From NCBI GenBank assembly GCA_903889565.1, contig CAISYC010000068.1, positions 186,001 through 250,000 of the forward strand: 64,000 nt of DNA. The letters run 5' to 3'. Numbering within the stretch: the stretch's first letter is position 1; every line of letters starts with the position of its first letter. Shown here one piece after another: positions 23,819-33,054 of this stretch. This stretch comes from an uncultured beta proteobacterium. GTDB lineage: Bacteria; Pseudomonadota; Gammaproteobacteria; Burkholderiales; SG8-41. The notes below the pieces were generated by a model. That model saw nothing but the letters and a program-made list of their open reading frames with translations, was not told the origin of the DNA and did no database searches. The position numbers and the translations under genes were made by a program.

Positions 23819-25894
23819 TTACAGCAAAGGCACGATCAGCAGGGCAACGATATTGATGATCTTGATCAGCGGATTGACCGCCGGGCCCGCCGTATCTTTA
23901 TAAGGGTCGCCGACGGTGTCGCCGGTCACCGCCGCCTTGTGGGCTTCGGAGCCTTTGCCGCCGTGGTGGCCGTCTTCAATGTATTTTTTGGCGTTGTCCC
24001 AGGCGCCACCACCGGTCGTCATCGAAATCGCGACGAAGAGGCCGGTGACGATGGTGCCCATCAGCACGCCGCCCAGCGCCTGCGCGCCGGCAACCCCGCC
24101 TGCCAGCCACGAGAAGCCGACGCCGACCACGATCGGGATCAGCACTGGCAGCAGCGACGGCACCATCATTTCACCGATGGCGGCCTTGGTCAGCATGTCG
24201 ACCGCGCGCGAATAATCCGGCTTCGCGGTGCCTTCCATGATGCCCTTGATTTCCTTGAACTGGCGGCGCACTTCAACCACCACCGAACCGGCGGCGCGGC
24301 CGACGGCTTCCATCGCCATCGCGCCGAACAGGTACGGCACCATGCCGCCGATGAAGAGGCCGATGATGACGTAGTGGTTCGACAGGTCGAAGGTCACGAC
24401 CTTGCCCGCGGCTTCAAGGGCGTGCGTGTAGTCGGCGAACAGCACGAGTGCGGCGAGGCCGGCCGAACCGATGGCGTAGCCCTTGGTCACCGCCTTGGTG
24501 GTGTTGCCCACCGCGTCGAGCGGATCGGTGATCGCGCGCACCGAATCGGGCAGACCCGACATTTCGGCGATGCCGCCGGCGTTGTCGGTGATCGGGCCGT
24601 AGGCGTCGAGGGCGACAATGATGCCGGTCATCGACAGCATCGAGGTCGCGGCGATGGCTATGCCATAGAGGCCGGCGAGCGCAAAGGCGCAGTAGATTGC
24701 CGCGCAAACCGCCAGCACCGGCAACGCCGTCGCTTTCATCGAAACGCCGAGGCCGGCGATGATGTTGGTGCCGTGACCGGTGGTTGAGGCGGCGGCGATG
24801 TGTTGCACCGGGCCGTATTCGGTGGCGGTGTAGTACTCTGTGATGACTACCATCAGCGCGGTCAGCACGAGGCCGATCACCGAGGTGCCGAACAGCTTGG
24901 CCGCCGACAGTTCCGGATAAAACTCGTTGATATTGCCCATCAGGCTGTTAGTGACGAACCAGAAGGCGATCAACGCCAGCACGCCGGCGACAGCGAGGCC
25001 GCGGTAGAGCGCGTTCATGATCTTGCCGCCGTCGCGGGCTTTGACGAAGTAGCAGCCGATCACCGAGGCGATAATCGACACGCCGCCCAGCACCAGCGGG
25101 TAGACTGCGGCGTTGAGGGCAACTTCCACTTTCGACAGCACCAGCGCGCCGAGAATGATGGTGGCGACGATGGTGACCGCATAGGTTTCGAACAGGTCGG
25201 CCGCCATGCCGGCGCAGTCGCCGACGTTGTCGCCGACGTTGTCCGCAATCACCGCCGGATTGCGCGGGTCGTCTTCGGGAATGCCCGCTTCGACTTTGCC
25301 GACGAGGTCGGCGCCGACGTCGGCACCCTTGGTAAAGATGCCGCCGCCCAGACGCGCGAAGATCGAGATCAGCGAGCCGCCGAAGGCGAGGCCGACCAGC
25401 GGGTGTGCGATGTCACTGATGGTGGCGCCCTGCGCCGCGTTGCCGAGCAGCACCCAGAAAAAGCCGGCGACGCCGAGCAGGCCGAGGCCGACAACGAGAA
25501 GACCGGTGATCGCGCCGCCGCGGAAGGCCACCGCCAGCGCTTCATTGAGGCCCGTGCGCGCCGCCTCGGCCGTGCGCACGTTGGCGCGCACCGAAACGTT
25601 CATGCCGACGTAGCCGGCCAACCCGGACAAGATCGCGCCGACTGCAAAGCCGATCGCTGTCGGCCAGTGCAGGAACAGCCCGATCAGCACGAACAGGATC
25701 GCGCCGACCACGGCGATCGTCGTGTACTGGCGGTTGAGGTAGGCAGTCGCCCCCTGCTGAATGGCCGCCGCGATTTCGCGCATGCGGTCGTTGCCGGTGG
25801 GCTGTTTGTTGATCCACAGCGCCCAGACGATGCCAAATAAAATTCCAATCGCCGCGCAGGCCAGCGCGAGGATCAACCCTGTTTGTGAACTCAT
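23819..25894 (-). CDS. hppA: Membrane-bound proton-translocating pyrophosphatase (K+-independent type)
   Basis: 691 residues, full length for the family, with about 16 membrane helices. The PPi-Mg site appears as [19 protein letters not shown] (about 185-203) and [20 protein letters not shown] (about 207-226). The K+-requirement signature reads GNTTKAVT: Lys467 and Thr470 replace the two alanines of K+-dependent pumps. By established knowledge this marks a K+-independent, H+-pumping enzyme. It couples PPi hydrolysis to proton export or, in reverse, makes PPi. The next gene on the strand encodes a PPi-type phosphofructokinase, and adenylate kinase follows, which suggests a PPi-based energy economy. 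Confidence 0.97.
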   Translation of the reverse strand: MSSQTGLILALACAAIGILFGIVWALWINKQPTGNDRMREIAAAIQQGATAYLNRQYTTIAVVGAILFVLIGLFLHWPTAIGFAVGAILSGLAGYVGMNVSVRANVRTAEAARTGLNEALAVAFRGGAITGLLVVGLGLLGVAGFFWVLLGNAAQGATISDIAHPLVGLAFGGSLISIFARLGGGIFTKGADVGADLVGKVEAGIPEDDPRNPAVIADNVGDNVGDCAGMAADLFETYAVTIVATIILGALVLSKVEVALNAAVYPLVLGGVSIIASVIGCYFVKARDGGKIMNALYRGLAVAGVLALIAFWFVTNSLMGNINEFYPELSAAKLFGTSVIGLVLTALMVVITEYYTATEYGPVQHIAAASTTGHGTNIIAGLGVSMKATALPVLAVCAAIYCAFALAGLYGIAIAATSMLSMTGIIVALDAYGPITDNAGGIAEMSGLPDSVRAITDPLDAVGNTTKAVTKGYAIGSAGLAALVLFADYTHALEAAGKVVTFDLSNHYVIIGLFIGGMVPYLFGAMAMEAVGRAAGSVVVEVRRQFKEIKGIMEGTAKPDYSRAVDMLTKAAIGEMMVPSLLPVLIPIVVGVGFSWLAGGVAGAQALGGVLMGTIVTGLFVAISMTTGGGAWDNAKKYIEDGHHGGKGSEAHKAAVTGDTVGDPYKDTAGPAVNPLIKIINIVALLIVPLL

Positions 25895-25963
25895 TGCCGC
25901 TCTCTCCCGTTATGGTTGTCGGCCCTTTTGGTCAGGGCCGTATTCGCCTGCTATACCTTGTGA

Positions 25964-27226
25964 TTAAACCTTGAAGCCGGCGGCGAGTTTCTTTTTCACC
26001 GCGACATTCTTCAATTTGATGTAGGACGGCAGTCCATTGCGATAGGGCGGATAGTCTTCGCCCGCGATCAGCGGCGCCAGATACTGGCGGCACCTGGCCG
26101 TGATGTGAAAGCCGTCGGCGGTGATGAAGTCGCGCGGCATCATCTTTTCCTTGTTCGCGATGTCCTTCAGATCGGCCGCCTCGATCGCCCAGCGGTAGGG
26201 CTTGTTCGATTTGCGCACGATCACCGGCATCACCGCGTTGCGGCCCTTGATGGCGAGTTCAACCGCCGCTTTGCCCACGGCATAGGCTTGCTCGACATCG
26301 GTCTTCGAAGCGAGGTGGCGCGCCGCGCGTTGCAGGTAGTCGGCCACCGCCCAATGGTATTTGTAGCCGAGTTTGTCTTTGATCAGATTGGCGATCTGCG
26401 GCGCAACGCCGCCCAGTTGCGCGTGGCCGAAGGCGTCTTTCAGGCCGGACTCCGAGAGGAACTTGCCGTCGGCGCCGCGGATACCCTCGGACACGCCGAT
26501 CGTGCAGTAGCCGTATTGCTTGACGACCGCATCGACGCGGGCAAGGAATTTGTCCTGCTCGAAAACGAGTTCGGGGAACAGCAGCACGTGCGGCGCGTCA
26601 CCGGCCTTTTCGGCGGCCAGCCCGCAGGCGGCGGTGATCCAGCCGGCGTGGCGGCCCATCACTTCGAGCACGAACACCTTGGTCGAAGTGCGCGCCATCG
26701 AGGCGACATCGAAGCCGGCTTCGCGCATGCTGGTGGCGACATATTTGGCGACCGAGCCGAATCCCGGGCAGCAGTCGGTCACGGCGAGATCGTTATCGAC
26801 GGTCTTCGGCACGCCGACGCAGATCACCGGATAACCGAGCGCGCCGGAAATCTGCGACACCTTGTAGGCGGTGTCGGCCGAATCGTTGCCGCCGTTGTAG
26901 AAAAAATAGCCGATGTTGTGGGCCTTGAAAACCGCGATCAGGCGCTCGTACTGGGCGCGGTTTTCCTCCAGCCCCTTGAGTTTGTAGCGGCAGGAGCCGA
27001 AGGCGCCGGCAGGAGTGTGGCGCAGCGCGCGAATCGACGCGGCTGATTCCTTTGAGGTGTCGATCAGGTCCTCGGTCAGCGCGCCGACAATGCCGTCGCG
27101 GCCGGCGTAGACCTTGCCGATGCGGTTTTTGTGTTTGCGCGCAGCCTCGATCAGGCCACAGGCGGTGGCGTTGATGACGGCGGTGACGCCGCCGGACTGG
27201 GCGTAAAAGGCGTTTTTGACTGCCAT
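25964..27226 (-). CDS. pfp: PPi-dependent 6-phosphofructokinase
   Basis: 420 residues, longer than the ATP enzymes of about 320. The phosphoryl-donor region reads GGNDS (residues 112-116). The Asp at 115 stands where ATP-users have Gly and is the known determinant of PPi specificity. PKTVDND (140-146), with Lys141, is the second PPi-type hallmark. MGRHAGWITAACGLA matches the fructose-6-phosphate site. The enzyme works reversibly in glycolysis and gluconeogenesis. It lies 69 bases upstream of hppA and downstream of adk on the same strand. This context supports PPi use: hppA can supply or remove PPi and adk balances AMP. Confidence 0.93.
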   Translation of the reverse strand: MAVKNAFYAQSGGVTAVINATACGLIEAARKHKNRIGKVYAGRDGIVGALTEDLIDTSKESAASIRALRHTPAGAFGSCRYKLKGLEENRAQYERLIAVFKAHNIGYFFYNGGNDSADTAYKVSQISGALGYPVICVGVPKTVDNDLAVTDCCPGFGSVAKYVATSMREAGFDVASMARTSTKVFVLEVMGRHAGWITAACGLAAEKAGDAPHVLLFPELVFEQDKFLARVDAVVKQYGYCTIGVSEGIRGADGKFLSESGLKDAFGHAQLGGVAPQIANLIKDKLGYKYHWAVADYLQRAARHLASKTDVEQAYAVGKAAVELAIKGRNAVMPVIVRKSNKPYRWAIEAADLKDIANKEKMMPRDFITADGFHITARCRQYLAPLIAGEDYPPYRNGLPSYIKLKNVAVKKKLAAGFKV

Positions 27227-27323
27227 ACTGGGTGATCCGTTGCCGAAGCCGGAGTGGTCAAACCCAATATTTTACCGCAGAAGTGCGTCTTTTCGCACCC
27301 CGCGGCAAATCTGCCCTGCGAAT

Positions 27324-27971
27324 CTAGGCAATCGCGGCAAAGATGCTGTCGCGAATGGCCTCGACGGCGCCGACGCCGTTGATTTTGACGTAGCGGGCGG
27401 CATTGGGGCCGCTGCGGCTGCGATAATAGTCAACCAGTGGCTTGGTCTGGGCGTGGTAGGTATCGATCCGCTTGCGCACGGTTTCTTCCAGATCGTCCGG
27501 GCGCTGCACTAGGGGCTCGCCGGTGACGTCGTCGTGGCCGGCGACCTTGGGCGGATTGAATTCGACATGGTAGGTGCGGCCCGACGGCGGGTGGACGCGG
27601 CGGCCGCTCATGCGGCGCAGAATCTCCTCGTCGGCGGTTTCGATATCAATCACGTAATCGATCCCGACGCCTGCGGCCTGCAGTGCCTCGGCCTGCGCGA
27701 TGGTGCGCGGGAAGCCATCGACGATGAAGCCGTTGGCGCAGTCATCGCGCTTGACGCGTGCTTCGGCCATCTTGATGACCACCGCATCCGGCACCAGCGC
27801 CCCGGCATCCATGAATTTTTTCGCTTCCAGCCCCAGCGGGGTGCCGGCTTTGACTTCGGCGCGCAGCATGTCCCCGGTCGAGATTTGCGGCACACCGTAA
27901 CGCTCGGTGAGAAAGCGCGCCTGCGTACCTTTGCCCGCACCGGGCATGCCGAGAAGAATGATTCGCTTCAT
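27324..27971 (-). CDS. adk: Adenylate kinase
   Basis: 215 residues, the usual long form with an intact lid. The P-loop is [11 protein letters not shown] (residues 8-18). The AMP site has [11 protein letters not shown] and [10 protein letters not shown]. The lid ([20 protein letters not shown]) lacks the four Cys of zinc-type lids, as usual in proteobacteria. It catalyses ATP + AMP = 2 ADP in the cytoplasm. Its position between kdsB and pfp/hppA is common in betaproteobacteria. With a PPi-forming or PPi-using partner enzyme it recycles AMP. Confidence 0.97.
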   Translation of the reverse strand: MKRIILLGMPGAGKGTQARFLTERYGVPQISTGDMLRAEVKAGTPLGLEAKKFMDAGALVPDAVVIKMAEARVKRDDCANGFIVDGFPRTIAQAEALQAAGVGIDYVIDIETADEEILRRMSGRRVHPPSGRTYHVEFNPPKVAGHDDVTGEPLVQRPDDLEETVRKRIDTYHAQTKPLVDYYRSRSGPNAARYVKINGVGAVEAIRDSIFAAIA

Positions 27972-28028
27972 GATGGATTTGCCGCGGGTGGAGATGCCGC
28001 CATTATACCGTGATCATTGCAGTGTCAT

Positions 28029-28793
28029 TTAATTGCGTGCGAGCAATTTTCGGGCGACTTCGAGGTCCGCCGGTGTGTCCACGCCGGCGTGCGGCGCCGC
28101 GGCGGCAATCGCGACGCTGACGCGATAGCCGTGCCAGAGCGCGCGCAGTTGCTCGAGTGCCTCGGCCTCTTCGATCGCCGCCGGTGCCAGTTGCGCATAG
28201 CAGGCGAGAAATTGCACGCGGTAGGCGTAGAGGCCGATATGGCGGTAGGCCGGCAGGCCCGGCGGCAGGGCAAGGATGCCGCCGGCGAATGCATCGCGCG
28301 CAAACGGAATCGGCGCGCGGCTGAAATAGAGCGCGTAACCGTTTTTGTCGAGCACCACCTTGACCACGCTGCTGCCGGCCATCTGCGCGGCGTCGGTGAG
28401 CGGACAGCAGACGGTGGCGATCGCTGCATCGGCATGCGCGGCCAACTGGTTGGCGACCGCGCTGATCAGTGCGGGGTCTATCAGCGGTTCGTCGCCCTGC
28501 ACGTTGACGACAATCGTGTCCGCCGTAAGCTTGTGCCGTGCCGCCACTTCGGCGATCCGGTCGGTGCCCGAAGCGTGATCGCTGCGCGTCATCATCGCCG
28601 TGAAGCCGTGCGCCTCTACGGCGGCGGCGATGTCAGCATGATCGGTGGCGACGATAACTGCGCTGGCGCCGCTGGCGCGTGCGCGTTCGGCAACATGCAC
28701 CACCATCGGCTTGCCGCCGATGTCCAGCAACGGCTTGCCGGGCAGGCGCGTCGACGCATAACGCGCCGGGATGACGACGACGAAATCAGACAT
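28029..28793 (-). CDS. kdsB: 3-deoxy-manno-octulosonate cytidylyltransferase
   Basis: 254 residues. The CTP-binding signature [20 protein letters not shown] lies at about residues 5-24. [23 protein letters not shown] and [11 protein letters not shown] complete the active site. The enzyme activates Kdo as CMP-Kdo in the cytoplasm for lipopolysaccharide core synthesis. It is next to the Trm112-like gene and lpxK, so this is an LPS assembly block, and it shows that the organism has a Gram-negative outer membrane. Confidence 0.97.
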   Translation of the reverse strand: MSDFVVVIPARYASTRLPGKPLLDIGGKPMVVHVAERARASGASAVIVATDHADIAAAVEAHGFTAMMTRSDHASGTDRIAEVAARHKLTADTIVVNVQGDEPLIDPALISAVANQLAAHADAAIATVCCPLTDAAQMAGSSVVKVVLDKNGYALYFSRAPIPFARDAFAGGILALPPGLPAYRHIGLYAYRVQFLACYAQLAPAAIEEAEALEQLRALWHGYRVSVAIAAAAPHAGVDTPADLEVARKLLARN

Positions 28794-28817
28794 GCGCGCG
28801 GCGCAACGCCTTCGATC

Positions 28818-28997
28818 TCAAACTTCTTCCTCGGGCGCGAGCTTGCGCGCCTCGTCCTCGAGCATGACGGGAATGCCGTCGCGCACCGCAAAGGCAAGCC
28901 GGTCAGGCTTGCAAATCAACTCCTGCCGGGGCTTGGCGTAAACCAGCGGCCCCTTGCAGATCGGGCAAACCAGTATATCGAGCAGTTTGGCATCCAT
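28818..28997 (-). CDS. Trm112/YcaR-like small protein
   Basis: A 59-residue product. It starts [20 protein letters not shown] and continues [20 protein letters not shown] with [12 protein letters not shown], the pattern of bacterial Trm112-like (YcaR) proteins. A CxxC pair (Cys11, Cys14) and one more Cys29 remain of the zinc ribbon; the fourth ligand of the eukaryotic form is missing, as is usual in bacteria. Its stop is 24 bases from the start of kdsB and its start is one base from the end of lpxK. This lpxK-Trm112-kdsB order is conserved in proteobacteria. Its role may be as an activator of methyltransferases, but this is not settled. Confidence 0.92.
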   Translation of the reverse strand: MDAKLLDILVCPICKGPLVYAKPRQELICKPDRLAFAVRDGIPVMLEDEARKLAPEEEV

Positions 28998-30011
28998 TCA
29001 GTGCGGCCTTCCGAGTTGCTGCGTGATGAGTCCGGTCAGGTCACCGTCGATCACGGCTTCGACCTGCAATACCCAATGATTATCCTGTGCAAAACGTTCG
29101 CATTTTACCGCGTCCTTCGCGGTCATGATCACCACAGACTGCGGGCCGAAATCGAGGTCACCTGCGCGGTAGACATGGTGGTCGGGGAAGGCGTGGGCCT
29201 GATGGGCGATGCCGAGCGTGCGCAAATGATCGAAAAAACGCTGCGGATTGCCGATGGCGGCCGCCGCATGCACCGCGCGGCCTGCGAACCAGGCGGCCGT
29301 TACGTGCTGCTGCGGATCGCGCAGGTTGGTAAAGCGTTCGCCGCAGAGCGTCATGCGAAAAACAGCCGCCTCGGTTGGCAAGGCGGGCGGCAGCGGACCA
29401 TCGCCGTTGACGACAATGGCAGCGACGCCGGCAAGGCGTGTGACCGGTTCGCGCAAAGGGCCGGCGGGCAGTTGCAGTCCGTTGCCGAAGCCGCGTGCCG
29501 CGTCGATGACCGCAATCTCAATGTCGCGACCCAGTGCGTAGTGCTGCAGACCGTCGTCGCTGAGCAGCAGGTTGCAATCCGGATGCGCGGCGAGCAGTCC
29601 GCGTGCCGCCGCCACCCGGTTGGCGCCGATCCACACCGGGCAACCGGAGTGCCGCGCCAGCAGCAGCGCTTCGTCGCCGGTGACTGCAGGATCGCTGTCG
29701 GCATCGACTGCTTGAGGCGCGCCGGCGCTGCCGCCATAACCGCGGGTTATGATGCCGGGGCGGTAGTGTCGTTGCGCGAGTGTTTGCGCGAGCGCGATCG
29801 TCAACGGCGTTTTACCGGTGCCGCCGACGCTGATATTGCCGACGACGACAACCTGCACTGTCAGGCGCGAGACTGCAAACCAGTTGCGGTGAAAGGCGGT
29901 GCGTCGAACGGCTGTGATGCAGGCAAACAGCAGGCTTAATGGCCACAGCAGCAGGCAGCAGGCACGCGCCGGCAGCGAACGGTCATACCAGAGTTGATCC
30001 GGCCGGCGCAT
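28998..30011 (-). CDS. lpxK: Tetraacyldisaccharide 4'-kinase
   Basis: 337 residues. An N-terminal membrane anchor (CCLLLWPLSLLFACITAV, about 18-35) precedes the P-loop VGNISVGGTGKTPLT (about 57-71). DDGLQHYALGRDIEIAVIDA and the later DLDFGPQSVVIMTAKDAVK are further family marks. The enzyme phosphorylates the 4'-position of lipid A disaccharide at the inner membrane. Its gene ends one base before the Trm112-like gene starts, so the two are coupled. ExbD is the next gene upstream, after 72 bases. Confidence 0.96.
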   Translation of the reverse strand: MRRPDQLWYDRSLPARACCLLLWPLSLLFACITAVRRTAFHRNWFAVSRLTVQVVVVGNISVGGTGKTPLTIALAQTLAQRHYRPGIITRGYGGSAGAPQAVDADSDPAVTGDEALLLARHSGCPVWIGANRVAAARGLLAAHPDCNLLLSDDGLQHYALGRDIEIAVIDAARGFGNGLQLPAGPLREPVTRLAGVAAIVVNGDGPLPPALPTEAAVFRMTLCGERFTNLRDPQQHVTAAWFAGRAVHAAAAIGNPQRFFDHLRTLGIAHQAHAFPDHHVYRAGDLDFGPQSVVIMTAKDAVKCERFAQDNHWVLQVEAVIDGDLTGLITQQLGRPH

Positions 30012-30083
30012 AGGCAGTCAGGCGGTGGGCGGAAAGTCGGGTCTGAATCCGGGCATACCGCGCGCCGCGCTCGCGGCGGCCGT

Positions 30084-30503
30084 TTATTTCTTGCCCGACT
30101 GGGTGGTGAAGGTGATGCGGCTGTAGCCGGCGACGCGCGCGGCTTCCATGACATTGATCACCGACTGATGGGTCGCGGTGGCGTCGGCATTGATGATGAT
30201 GACCGGGTCCGCGTTGCCGCCGGCCGCGCGCTTGAGTTCCTCGGCGAGGCTTTCGGTGCTGCGGAACGGCACCGCGGCCTTGTTCACCGTGTACAGGCCC
30301 TGGCCGTCGACCGCAACATTGATCTGGTTGGGGCGTTCTTCGGGCTTGTTCGCCTCGGCCGTCGGCAGGTTGATCTGCAGTTCGGCAAAACGCGAATACG
30401 TGGTGGTGACCATCAGAAAGATCAAAATCACCAGCAGCACGTCGATCAACGGAATCAGGTTGATTTCGGGCTCTTCCTTCGGACGGCCGAGGCGGAAATT
30501 CAA
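30084..30503 (-). CDS. exbD: ExbD/TolR family biopolymer transport protein
   Basis: 139 residues. One membrane helix, INLIPLIDVLLVILIFLMVTT (about 15-35), contains the Asp (about residue 22) that carries protons in ExbD/TolR. The rest is a periplasmic domain (ELQINLPTAEAN and later VINVMEAARVAGY). Its start codon is TTG after AAAGGGCGG, 13 bases after the exbB stop, so it is translated from the exbB message. The ExbB-ExbD complex powers TonB-linked uptake or, in the Tol version, envelope upkeep; no tonB gene is adjacent. Confidence 0.92.
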   Translation of the reverse strand: MNFRLGRPKEEPEINLIPLIDVLLVILIFLMVTTTYSRFAELQINLPTAEANKPEERPNQINVAVDGQGLYTVNKAAVPFRSTESLAEELKRAAGGNADPVIIINADATATHQSVINVMEAARVAGYSRITFTTQSGKK

Positions 30504-30516
30504 GGTGTCCGCCCTT

Positions 30517-31125
30517 TCAGCTCTGGCGTTCGCCGTGCAGAATTTCGACCAGCTTTACCGCCTGGCTTTCCATATCGACGATCAGCGAATCGACGCGGCC
30601 GCGGAAGTGACGGTAGAAAATCATGCTCGGAATCGCGACCACGAGGCCCATCGCGGTGTTGTAGAGCGCCACCGAAATGCCGTGCGCGAGCACGATCGGA
30701 TTGCTGCCCGAGGGCGCCTGCGAACCGAAAATTTCGATCATGCCGATGACGGTGCCGAGCAGGCCGAGCAGCGGGCTGATCGAGGCGATGGTGCCAAGCG
30801 TGTTGAGAAAGCGTTCGAGGTCATGGGCGACTGCACGGCCGGTGTCGTCGAGCGCCTCTTTCATCACCTGAGGGGTGTTTTTTACATTCTTCAGGCCGGC
30901 AGCGAGAATCTGGCCAAGCGGCGAGCCGGCGGACAGACGCGCCAGCGTCTGCGGATTGACGCCGTTCTGCTTGTATTCCTGAATCACCTGGTTGAGCAGA
31001 TCTTTCGGCGCCACCATGCTGCCGCGCAGCGACCAGCCGCGTTCACCGATGATGGCAAGCGAGATCACCGATGCAATCAATAGTGGCCAGATCGGCCATC
31101 CCGCTGCTTCGATCAATGCAAACAC
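30517..31125 (-). CDS. exbB: MotA/TolQ/ExbB proton channel family protein
   Basis: 202 residues with three membrane segments: an N-terminal one (about 10-30) and a pair at about 110-135 and 150-180. The conserved stretch FLNTLGTIASISPLLGLLGTVIGMIEIF contains the Thr of the ion path. ALYNTAMGLVVAIPSMIFYRHF is the third helix. The start codon is GTG. With ExbD it forms the inner-membrane motor. The upstream sequence is the 495-base intergenic region with the DnaA boxes. Confidence 0.93.
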   Translation of the reverse strand: MFALIEAAGWPIWPLLIASVISLAIIGERGWSLRGSMVAPKDLLNQVIQEYKQNGVNPQTLARLSAGSPLGQILAAGLKNVKNTPQVMKEALDDTGRAVAHDLERFLNTLGTIASISPLLGLLGTVIGMIEIFGSQAPSGSNPIVLAHGISVALYNTAMGLVVAIPSMIFYRHFRGRVDSLIVDMESQAVKLVEILHGERQS

Positions 31126-31323
31126 GCGCTTCTCCGATTCAAGCTGATTTGAACGGCGTAACTGTATATGGGCGATGCCTTTTCAGCAAGCGCGCATATG
31201 CTCGCTGCAGGACATTTCTGCAGCGGTGTTTTTTGCGGCTGGCGTGCACAAAAAACGCATAAAAAATTGCGCGGCGCAAATGATTTTTTCAATCATTTGG
31301 AATCGCTGCATCAAGCCCGGATG

Positions 31324-31346
31324 TTATCCACAATTGCTGTGGATAA
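31324..31346. promoter_or_regulatory. Two perfect DnaA boxes in inverted orientation
   Basis: TTATCCACA (31324-31332) and TGTGGATAA (31338-31346) are both exact matches to the consensus DnaA box and face each other over a 5-base spacer. A third site, TGTGGATGA (31518-31526), differs from consensus by one base. The AT-rich stretch at 31414-31466 lies between the pair and the third site. Possible meanings are a replication origin element, a DnaA-titration site or DnaA control of the flanking genes. Confidence 0.6.
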
Positions 31347-31413
31347 GGTTGTGCAGCGTTTGTAAACAAGTCAGCTAAGTAAGTTGCCTGTAAGGGGTTT
31401 TGTTGGGCTGCCC

Positions 31414-31466
31414 ATTTTTTAAACGTTAAATAATTAATATATAAAACATGCTGTTACATAATTTTC
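31414..31466. other. AT-rich stretch, possible DNA unwinding element or promoter region
   Basis: About 53 bases almost without G or C (ATTTTTTAAACGTTAAATAATTAATATATAAAACATG and onward, described here in two parts: 31414-31449 and 31450-31466), in DNA that is otherwise GC-rich. It lies 68 bases from the DnaA box pair. It could be an unwinding element or simply an UP-element/promoter zone for xseA. Confidence 0.45.
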
Positions 31467-31620
31467 CCTCTGGGGCCTGCGGTGTGTGCGCGGATCCGGT
31501 GACATTTGCATGACGATTGTGGATGAGCACGTCCGGGGCACGCTCGAGCGTGTTGCGCGCAGCTTTGAATCGGCGGCTTTTTTTCTCGGCCTGAGGCGCC
31601 TGCGCAGTTAAAATCCTGCG

Positions 31621-32976
31621 ATGAAAAAAATCGGCGAGAGCGATACAGCGGCGCGCGTTTATGGCGTGGCGGAACTTAACCGCCTCGCCAAGGATATCGT
31701 CGAATCCAGTTTGCCCCTGATGTGGGTGTCAGGCGAAATATCCAATTTTGTGCGTGCCGCCTCCGGGCATTGCTATTTTTCGCTGAAGGATGCGCAGGCG
31801 CAGGTGCGCTGCGTGATGTTCCGTCACAAGATGCAGTTGCAGGATTGGCAACCGGTCAACGGCATGCAGGTCGAGGTGCGCGCGTATCCGTCTTTTTACG
31901 AGGCGCGCGGCGAATTTCAGCTGAATGTCGAGGCGATGCGCCGCTCGGGTCTCGGCGCCCTGTATGCGGCGTTCGAAAAACTGAAGGCGAAATTGCAGGC
32001 GGAGGGCTTGTTCGATGATGCGGCACGCCGCGAGTTGCCGCGCTTTCCGCGCGCGATCGGCGTGGTCACCTCGCTCAAGGCGGCGGCATTGCGCGACGTG
32101 CTGACCACCTTGCGGCGGCGCATGCCGGCGATTCCTGTGGTGATTTATCCGACGGCGGTGCAGGGCGAGGGCGCCGGACGCGAAATCGCCGCGGCGATTG
32201 CCGCGGCCGACGCGCGCGCCGAATGTGACGTGCTGATCGTCTGTCGCGGCGGCGGCAGCATCGAGGATCTGTGGGCATTCAACGAAGAGGTCGTCGCGCG
32301 CGCCATCCACGCCTGTGCGCTGCCGGTGGTCAGCGGTGTCGGCCATGAAACCGATTTTACGATTGCCGATTTTGTCGCCGACCTGCGCGCGCCGACGCCG
32401 ACCGCTGCCGCGCAGCTGGTGTGTCCCGATCACGTGGAACTCGGTCAGGAGCTGGCGCACTTCGCGCAAAGCCTGCGGCGCAGCGTCGAACGCGTGCTTG
32501 AGCGCCGCATGCAGCAACTCGATGGGCTCGCGCGCAGTCTGGTGCATCCGGGAGAACGGATCGAGTCGCAATTGGGCCATCTCGGCCACCTGGGGAGTCG
32601 CCTGCGCAATGGCTGGGGACGCGGCGCCGGCGATCGCAGCTGGCGTCTGCGCGGCTTGCATCAGGAACTGCGCGCGGCGCGGCCCGACCTTGCTGCCATG
32701 ACGACCGCAGCGCGCACGCTGTCGCAACGCCTGCGCAGCGGCGCCGTCAATCAATTGCAGGGACTGCGCGCCGAACTGAAGAATCTGTCGGCGCAACTCG
32801 GCCATCTCAACCCGGGTGCGGTGCTGGAGCGCGGCTACAGCATTGCGGAAACGGCGGACGGCAAATTCGTGCGCGACGCGGCGCAGTTGCGCGTGAACGA
32901 CGACCTGCGCGTGACGTTCGCGCGCGGCGCCGTGCGCGCACGGGTGACCGGCAAGTCGGGTGACGGGAGCAGTTAG
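31621..32976 (+). CDS. xseA: Exodeoxyribonuclease VII large subunit
   Basis: 451 residues. The N-terminal OB-fold binds single-stranded DNA (LPLMWVSGEISNFVRAASGH, about 37-56). The catalytic domain includes GVVTSLKAAALRDVLTTLRRR (about 148-168) and the GGGSIEDLWAFNEE motif (about 217-230). VSGVGHETDFTIADFVADLRAPTPTAAAQL is the family's central signature. Coiled-coil arms and a short C-terminal domain (NPGAVLERGYSI) follow. With XseB it trims single-stranded DNA in repair. xseB is not in this window. It starts at an ATG downstream of the DnaA-box region. Confidence 0.97.
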   Translation: MKKIGESDTAARVYGVAELNRLAKDIVESSLPLMWVSGEISNFVRAASGHCYFSLKDAQAQVRCVMFRHKMQLQDWQPVNGMQVEVRAYPSFYEARGEFQLNVEAMRRSGLGALYAAFEKLKAKLQAEGLFDDAARRELPRFPRAIGVVTSLKAAALRDVLTTLRRRMPAIPVVIYPTAVQGEGAGREIAAAIAAADARAECDVLIVCRGGGSIEDLWAFNEEVVARAIHACALPVVSGVGHETDFTIADFVADLRAPTPTAAAQLVCPDHVELGQELAHFAQSLRRSVERVLERRMQQLDGLARSLVHPGERIESQLGHLGHLGSRLRNGWGRGAGDRSWRLRGLHQELRAARPDLAAMTTAARTLSQRLRSGAVNQLQGLRAELKNLSAQLGHLNPGAVLERGYSIAETADGKFVRDAAQLRVNDDLRVTFARGAVRARVTGKSGDGSS

Positions 32977-33000
32977 CGGCGCGGCACTGCCGGGCGCAAA

Positions 33001-33034
33001 AAAACGGCCGCCCCTGTGTGGAGGCGGCCATTTT
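33001..33034. terminator. Bidirectional terminator between xseA and pntB
   Basis: GGCCGCC (33006-33012) pairs with GGCGGCC (33023-33029). In the minus direction the stem is followed by GTTTTTTT, a good terminator for pntB; in the plus direction by ATTTTAA, a weaker one for xseA. The genes converge here. Confidence 0.85.
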
Positions 33035-33054
33035 AACGAATGCGCCGGCGGCGT

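Larger units (their letters stand above)
31126..31620. other. 495-bp intergenic region between exbB and xseA
   Basis: No gene that I can support lies here, which is unusual for this dense genome. It separates two divergent genes and contains a perfect inverted pair of consensus DnaA boxes (31324-31346), a third near-match (31518-31526) and a markedly AT-rich stretch (31414-31466). Promoters for exbB and xseA must lie here too. I could not pick them out with confidence. Confidence 0.7.

Noticed and set aside
28017-29939. A 640-codon plus-strand frame across kdsB and lpxK
   Set aside because: It is antisense to two conserved lipopolysaccharide genes and has no recognisable domain.
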